Assembly: GCA_021822115.1 (NCBI GenBank)
Contig: JAJZSA010000073.1
Location: forward strand, 1 to 10,540
From: Pseudomonadota bacterium
GTDB taxonomy: Bacteria; Pseudomonadota; Gammaproteobacteria; Burkholderiales; Gallionellaceae
DNA length: 10,540 nt
Direction of reading: 5' to 3'
Under the pieces are notes generated by a model, which worked only from the letters and a program-made list of their open reading frames with translations, ran no database searches and was not told the origin of the DNA. Each line of letters opens with the position of its first letter. The stretch's first letter is position 1. Both the position numbers and the translations under genes were made by a program. Positions 1 to 10,540 of the stretch are shown here, piece after piece.

Positions 1-43
1 GATAGTGTGGATTACCCATGTGAAAGTAGGTCATCGTCAGACT
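1..43 (+). rRNA. rrf: 5S ribosomal RNA, 3' end only (partial)
   Basis: The first bases match the conserved 3' part of bacterial 5S rRNA: GATAGTGTGG, then ATTACCCATGTGAAAGTAGG, then GTCATCGTCAG, which is the 3' strand of the terminal helix. The wording (TTACCCATGTGAAAGTAGG) is the form I know from betaproteobacteria. Only about a third of the molecule lies in the window and the 5' part is upstream, so the end is set by analogy and may be off by a few bases. Two terminator hairpins follow directly, as expected for the last gene of an rRNA operon. Confidence 0.9.
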
Positions 44-59
44 CCTTACAAATCAACCT

Positions 60-88
60 AGCCCTCCTCGTGAGGGCTTCGTTGTTTA
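60..88 (+). terminator. First rrn operon terminator hairpin
   Basis: An inverted repeat GCCCTC (61-66) / GAGGGC (72-77) with loop CTCGT, extended by an A-T pair at 60/78, gives a 7-bp stem. The following tract TTCGTTGTTT is T-rich but interrupted. It lies about 17 nt after the 5S 3' end, so it is probably the first of two terminators or part of a processing stem. Confidence 0.7.
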
Positions 89-94
89 TAAATC

Positions 95-122
95 ACCCCA
101 CCTCTCATAGGTGGGGTTTTTT
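95..122 (+). terminator. Second, strong rho-independent terminator of the rrn operon
   Basis: A perfect stem CCCCACCT (96-103) / AGGTGGGG (109-116) with loop CTCAT is extended by A95-T117 and followed directly by six T residues (117-122). This is a textbook intrinsic terminator. Tandem terminators are common after rRNA operons; here they insulate pyrG from rRNA transcription. Confidence 0.93.
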
Positions 123-179
123 ATTGCGCACCATTTGATGTCAACAACGAATAGGCCTTTTCACTCTTTGCGTTACGTT

Positions 180-7912
<7,733 letters not shown>

Positions 7913-7913
7913 T

Positions 7914-7942
7914 TTGACGGCGTTTCGGCTGCCCCGTATATT
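7914..7942 (+). promoter_or_regulatory. Near-consensus sigma70 promoter of the EamA transporter leader
   Basis: TTGACG (7914-7919) and TATATT (7937-7942) are separated by exactly 17 nt and begin two bases after the recQ stop codon. Predicted transcription start is A7948 or A7950. This is one of the best promoter matches in the window and gives a leader of about 170 nt before the transporter ATG at 8121. Confidence 0.65.
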
Positions 7943-7949
7943 CGCCCAC

Positions 7950-8042
7950 ATGCAAGCACAAGCTCATTTCTCTCCCGCGCGCATCGTGGAACGACTGTGG
8001 ATGGCCAAATCGGTCCATCAGCGCAGCGCTTCCGTGTATTGA
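7950..8042 (+). CDS. Possible 30-residue leader peptide ORF
   Basis: An ATG at 7950 opens a 30-codon frame ending with TGA at 8040-8042. It begins MQAQAHFSPARIVERLWMAK and ends QRSASVY. It matches no family I recognise, has no transmembrane stretch, and shows no run of one amino acid such as classical amino-acid attenuators have. It is basic, with one Trp. There is no Shine-Dalgarno, but the predicted transcription start falls at or 2 nt before the ATG, so it could be translated from a leaderless mRNA. A shorter start is possible at ATG 8001 in the same frame (13 residues). Its stop lies about 10 nt before the hairpin region that may control the transporter. A 30-codon ORF can arise by chance, so it is tentative. 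Confidence 0.3.
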   Translation: MQAQAHFSPARIVERLWMAKSVHQRSASVY

Positions 8043-8052
8043 TCTTCCATCG

Positions 8053-8117
8053 GGCGTCTGCGGGTCTTCCGTAGTCGCCGCCCCAGAGACCCGTAGCTGC
8101 CGTTAACCCAGGGTCTC
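8053..8117 (+). promoter_or_regulatory. Candidate cis-acting RNA switch with alternative hairpins over the transporter ribosome-binding site
   Basis: Three helices can be drawn. Hairpin A (8053-8079) pairs GGCG with CGCC and CTGCGG with CCGTAG around a U-U mismatch, with loop GTCTT. Helix C pairs GAGACCC (8086-8092) with GGGTCTC (8111-8117) and buries the AGGG Shine-Dalgarno (8110-8113) that lies 7 nt before ATG 8121. Hairpin B pairs CTGCGGGTCT (8058-8067) with AGACCCGTAG (8087-8096), 10 bp with one G-U. B cannot form together with A or C. A plus C would hide the ribosome-binding site and B would free it. The pairings are read directly from the sequence; the switching function is inference. 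I recognise no known riboswitch class. Confidence 0.4.
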
Positions 8118-8120
8118 ACC

Positions 8121-9044
8121 ATGCCAAACTCTAGCAACACCTTCACGCAACAAGAAAGATTCTTCGGCGTCATATTCGCCTTGCTGGCAGCGGTCGGTTT
8201 TTCCGCCAAGGCCATCCTGGTCAAGCTGGCTTATCTGGGTAATGTGGATGCGGTGACCCTGCTGGCCTTGCGCATGGTGTTCGCGGCCCCGTTCTTCATC
8301 GGGGTGGCGATCTGGGCACGCCGGCATCACGCTGTGCCGATGACGCTGCACGAGCGCGGCCTGGTAGTGGGGCTGGGCTTGATCGGATATTACCTGTCGA
8401 GTTATCTGGACTTCCTCGGCCTGCAATACATCACGGCCGGTCTCGAACGTCTGATCCTGTTCCTATATCCGACCATGACGGTGATCCTCGCGGCGGTGCT
8501 CTTCAAGCAGCGCATCACGCGCAAGGTGGTTGCGGCGATGGCCTTGAGCTATGCCGGTATCGCGCTGGTGTTCCTGCATGACGTGGGCGTGAGCGAAGGC
8601 GATGCCGTGCTGATCGGCGCAGCCTTGGTGTTCGCCAGTACGCTGTCCTATTCGATCTATCTGGTGGGGGCCGGGCATGCCATTGCGCGCATCGGCGCCT
8701 TGCGGTTCACGGCTTACGCCTCGTTGGTGGCCAGTGCAGCTTGTGTATTGCAGTTTCTGGTGATGCGCCCGTGGGAGGCGCTGGATTTGCCTGTGCAGGT
8801 GTATCAGAGCGCGATCGCGATGGCGCTGTTCTCCACGGTGCTGCCGGTGTTCCTGCTGTCGTTCGCCATTCACCGCATCGGTTCCGGCAAGGCTTCGCTG
8901 ATCGGCACCGTCGGTCCGGTCAGTACCATCTACATGGCGTATGTGTTTCTTGGGGAGAGCATCTCGCTGTTGCAGATCGCGGGTTCTGCGCTGGTGCTGG
9001 CGGGTGTGCTCATCATCAGCTTGAGCAGTCGCAAGGCTGGGTGA
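8121..9044 (+). CDS. EamA/DMT-superfamily transporter, substrate unknown
   Basis: This is a 307-residue integral inner-membrane protein with two EamA repeats and about ten transmembrane helices: roughly 14-35, 43-65, 79-97, 104-127, 135-152, 162-183, 194-213, 228-249, 258-278 and 284-302. The first repeat starts FFGVIFALLAAVGFSAKAILVKLAY; the second ends with PVSTIYMAYVFLGESISLLQ, typical of the last helices of the drug/metabolite transporter superfamily. Family members export or import amino acids, purines, cofactors or drugs, and the sequence does not show which. It is complete. The ATG at 8121 follows an AGGG at a 7-nt distance. The gene has its own predicted promoter just after recQ and a long leader with alternative hairpins, so it is probably regulated separately. 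It converges on folD. Confidence 0.9.
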   Translation: MPNSSNTFTQQERFFGVIFALLAAVGFSAKAILVKLAYLGNVDAVTLLALRMVFAAPFFIGVAIWARRHHAVPMTLHERGLVVGLGLIGYYLSSYLDFLGLQYITAGLERLILFLYPTMTVILAAVLFKQRITRKVVAAMALSYAGIALVFLHDVGVSEGDAVLIGAALVFASTLSYSIYLVGAGHAIARIGALRFTAYASLVASAACVLQFLVMRPWEALDLPVQVYQSAIAMALFSTVLPVFLLSFAIHRIGSGKASLIGTVGPVSTIYMAYVFLGESISLLQIAGSALVLAGVLIISLSSRKAG

Positions 9045-9064
9045 GACGGCGCACAGGCGCCGTC
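9045..9064. terminator. Perfect hairpin between convergent transporter and folD genes
   Basis: GACGGCGC (9045-9052) and GCGCCGTC (9057-9064) form a perfect 8-bp GC-rich stem with loop ACAG, starting at the base after the transporter stop codon and ending 12 nt before the folD stop. Neither strand has a T tract after the stem, so it may be a bidirectional terminator of the U-less kind or a 3'-end stabiliser. Confidence 0.55.
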
Positions 9065-9076
9065 CACAAGGGCGGA

Positions 9077-9928
9077 TCAGCGCGCAGCGCGTTCGGCCGA
9101 CTGCACGGTGTTGGCGACCAGCATGGTGATGGTCATCGGTCCGACACCGCCGGGCACCGGGGTGATGTAGCCGGCGACTTCCTTGGCCGATTCGAAATCC
9201 ACGTCACCGCACAGTTTGCCGTCCGGCAGGCGGTTGATGCCGACGTCGATCACGGCGGCACCGGGTTTGATCATGTCGCCGGTGATCATCTTCGGGCGAC
9301 CGGTGGCGACCACCAGGATGTCGGCATCGCGGGTGTGCTTGGCGAGATCGACGGTCTTGGAGGTGCAGATGGTGACCGTGGCATTGTGCTGCAACAACAG
9401 CAGAGCCATCGGCTTGCCGACGATGTTGCTGCGTCCCACCACCACGGCATGCTTGCCTTCGATGGAGACGCCGCTCTTCTGCAGCAGCACCAGTGAACCG
9501 TAAGGCGTGCAGGGCGCGAAGCGCATGTTGCCGGTGGCCAGCGCGCCGACGTTGATGGGGTGGAAACCGTCCACATCCTTCTCGGGATCGATGGCATTCA
9601 GCACCTTGTCGCTGTCGATGTGCTTCGGTACCGGCAGTTGCACCAGGATGCCGTGGATCTTCGGGTCCTTGTTCAGCGCGTCGATCTTCGCCAGCAGCAC
9701 GGCTTCAGAAGTGTCGGCGGGCAGGGCGATGTGCTCGGAGTGCAGGCCCAGTTCGGCGCAGGCCTTCACCTTGTTGGCTACATAGACCTTGGATGCGGGG
9801 TCTTCGCCGACGATGATGACCGCCAGGCCCGGCGTCACGCCGCGCGCCTTGAGGGCGTCGGCGCGGGTCTTCCATTCTGCGCGCACTTCCTGTGCGATGG
9901 CTTTGCCGTCGATGATGCGAGCGGTCAT
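9077..9928 (-). CDS. folD: Bifunctional methylenetetrahydrofolate dehydrogenase / methenyltetrahydrofolate cyclohydrolase
   Basis: FolD converts 5,10-methylene-THF to 5,10-methenyl-THF (NADP-dependent) and on to 10-formyl-THF, supplying one-carbon units for purines and formyl-Met-tRNA. The 283 residues match the family length. The catalytic region has Tyr49 and Lys53 in YVANKVKAC, Gln98 in GILVQLPVP, and Asp120 in [12 protein letters not shown]. The folate-side motif PCTPYG is at 139-144, the NADP-binding loop [11 protein letters not shown] at 163-173, and the C-terminal signature [12 protein letters not shown] at 255-266. The ATG is preceded by AAGGAG at a 6-nt distance, an excellent ribosome-binding site. 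It lies 19 nt downstream of ppa on the same strand, so the two probably form one operon. Confidence 0.97.
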   Translation of the reverse strand: MTARIIDGKAIAQEVRAEWKTRADALKARGVTPGLAVIIVGEDPASKVYVANKVKACAELGLHSEHIALPADTSEAVLLAKIDALNKDPKIHGILVQLPVPKHIDSDKVLNAIDPEKDVDGFHPINVGALATGNMRFAPCTPYGSLVLLQKSGVSIEGKHAVVVGRSNIVGKPMALLLLQHNATVTICTSKTVDLAKHTRDADILVVATGRPKMITGDMIKPGAAVIDVGINRLPDGKLCGDVDFESAKEVAGYITPVPGGVGPMTITMLVANTVQSAERAAR

Positions 9929-9947
9929 CTCGTTCTCCTTGTGAGGC

Positions 9948-10496
9948 TCAGAATTCCGGCTTGACTTCGGCCTTCTGGTAGTTGGCTACACCGGCCATGA
10001 TCTCCTTGCGGGCCTCTTCGATGCTGTCCCAGCCGGTCACCTTGACCCACTTGTTCGGCTCCAGGTCCTTGTAGTGTGCGAAGAAATGCTCGATCTGCTT
10101 CATCAGGATATCGGGCAGTTCGCTGGACGACTTGACGTTGCGGTAGACGGTGGTCAGCTTGTCCACCGGCACGGCCAGCAGCTTGGCATCCACGCCGGAT
10201 TCATCTTCCATCTTCAGCACTGCCAGCGGACGGCAGCGCACCACGCAACCGACCTGCAGGGGGATGGGGGTGATCACCAGCACGTCCACCGGATCGCCGT
10301 CGTCGGACAGGGTGTGCGGGATGTAGCCGTAGTTGCACGGATAGTGCATGGCGGTGCTCATGAAGCGGTCGACGAAGATCGCGCCGGAGTCCTTGTCCAC
10401 TTCATACTTGATAGGTTCGCCATGCATCGGGATCTCGATGATGACGTTGAAATCGTCGGGGAGGCTTTTGCCGGAAGGAACCTTGTTCAAACTCAT
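9948..10496 (-). CDS. ppa: Inorganic pyrophosphatase, family I (soluble)
   Basis: Ppa hydrolyses pyrophosphate to phosphate in the cytoplasm and so drives nucleotide, aminoacyl-tRNA and polymer synthesis forward. The 182-residue length fits bacterial family I enzymes. Metal and substrate residues are present: Glu21, Lys30 and Glu32 in the [12 protein letters not shown] region, the signature DGDPVDVL (66-73; Asp66, Asp68, Asp71), and Asp98 and Asp103 in [12 protein letters not shown], all offset by one from the E. coli numbering I remember. It is complete; the ATG follows a modest AAGG 9 nt upstream. It is the first gene of a minus-strand pair with folD. It is not a membrane-bound or family II (DHH) enzyme. 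Confidence 0.97.
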   Translation of the reverse strand: MSLNKVPSGKSLPDDFNVIIEIPMHGEPIKYEVDKDSGAIFVDRFMSTAMHYPCNYGYIPHTLSDDGDPVDVLVITPIPLQVGCVVRCRPLAVLKMEDESGVDAKLLAVPVDKLTTVYRNVKSSSELPDILMKQIEHFFAHYKDLEPNKWVKVTGWDSIEEARKEIMAGVANYQKAEVKPEF

Positions 10497-10532
10497 GATG
10501 CGTCGCCTTGGTCAGGAAAAAAGAAGGCGCGA

Positions 10533-10538
10533 ATTGTA
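10533..10538 (-). promoter_or_regulatory. Predicted -10 box of the ppa-folD operon
   Basis: On the minus strand the sequence reads GATACAATT, containing TACAAT, the same -10 box as the pyrG promoter. The -35 box would lie beyond the window end and cannot be seen. Transcription would start near 10526-10528, giving a leader of about 30 nt. Confidence 0.5.
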
Positions 10539-10540
10539 TC

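Noticed and set aside
8079..8083. Pseudoknot pairing of 8052-8056 with 8079-8083 around hairpin B
   Set aside because: The GGGCG/CGCCC complementarity is real, but the implied loops (1 and 11 nt) are awkward for a compact pseudoknot, and the same 5' bases pair better in hairpin A. Not claimed without structure data.
8741..9496. Plus-strand open frame (251 codons) spanning the transporter end and folD
   Set aside because: It runs out of frame through the transporter gene and antisense through folD, both of which are fully conserved. The composition is Gly/His/Asp-rich shadow sequence.

Overview
The window looks like chromosomal core DNA of a betaproteobacterium. The 5S rRNA tail, the order pyrG-kdsA-eno-ftsB, an FtsB that closely resembles the E. 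coli protein, and Kdo (LPS) synthesis all point to a Gram-negative of this class. From remembered gene order a Nitrosomonadales/Gallionellaceae-like organism is the best guess, but this is not proven. Base composition is even throughout, and I see no insertion sequence, phage gene, CRISPR array or other sign of recent transfer.

Layout: (1) 1-122 holds the last part of a 5S rRNA, then two tandem hairpin terminators that close an rRNA operon. (2) 180-4336 is a tightly packed plus-strand operon, pyrG-kdsA-eno-ftsB. Junctions are a 4-nt overlap, an 18-nt all-purine spacer and a 1-nt stop/start overlap. Its predicted sigma70 promoter sits so close to the pyrG ATG that the mRNA would be leaderless or nearly so. 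(3) pgm lies on the minus strand (4329-5960) and meets ftsB tail to tail with an 8-nt overlap. (4) recQ (6074-7912, plus) diverges from pgm. (5) 7913-8120 is a 208-nt gap with a near-consensus promoter, a 30-codon ORF that begins at about the predicted transcription start, and a set of mutually exclusive RNA hairpins covering the Shine-Dalgarno site of the next gene, an EamA/DMT-family transporter (8121-9044). (6) folD and ppa form a minus-strand operon (ppa first, then folD) that converges on the transporter gene, with a perfect 8-bp hairpin between them.

How the genes fit together: enolase makes PEP, KdsA condenses PEP with arabinose 5-phosphate to make Kdo 8-phosphate, and CTP from PyrG is needed later to activate Kdo as CMP-Kdo. 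The first operon therefore joins nucleotide, glycolytic and outer-membrane supply with a divisome protein. Pgm links glucose 1-phosphate and glucose 6-phosphate, FolD serves one-carbon metabolism, and Ppa removes pyrophosphate from biosynthesis.

The protein content is ordinary housekeeping, and I found no new multigene system. The one place that may hold something undescribed is the leader region at 7913-8120, a candidate cis-acting RNA switch in front of a transporter of unknown substrate. The near-leaderless pyrG promoter is the second most interesting site.
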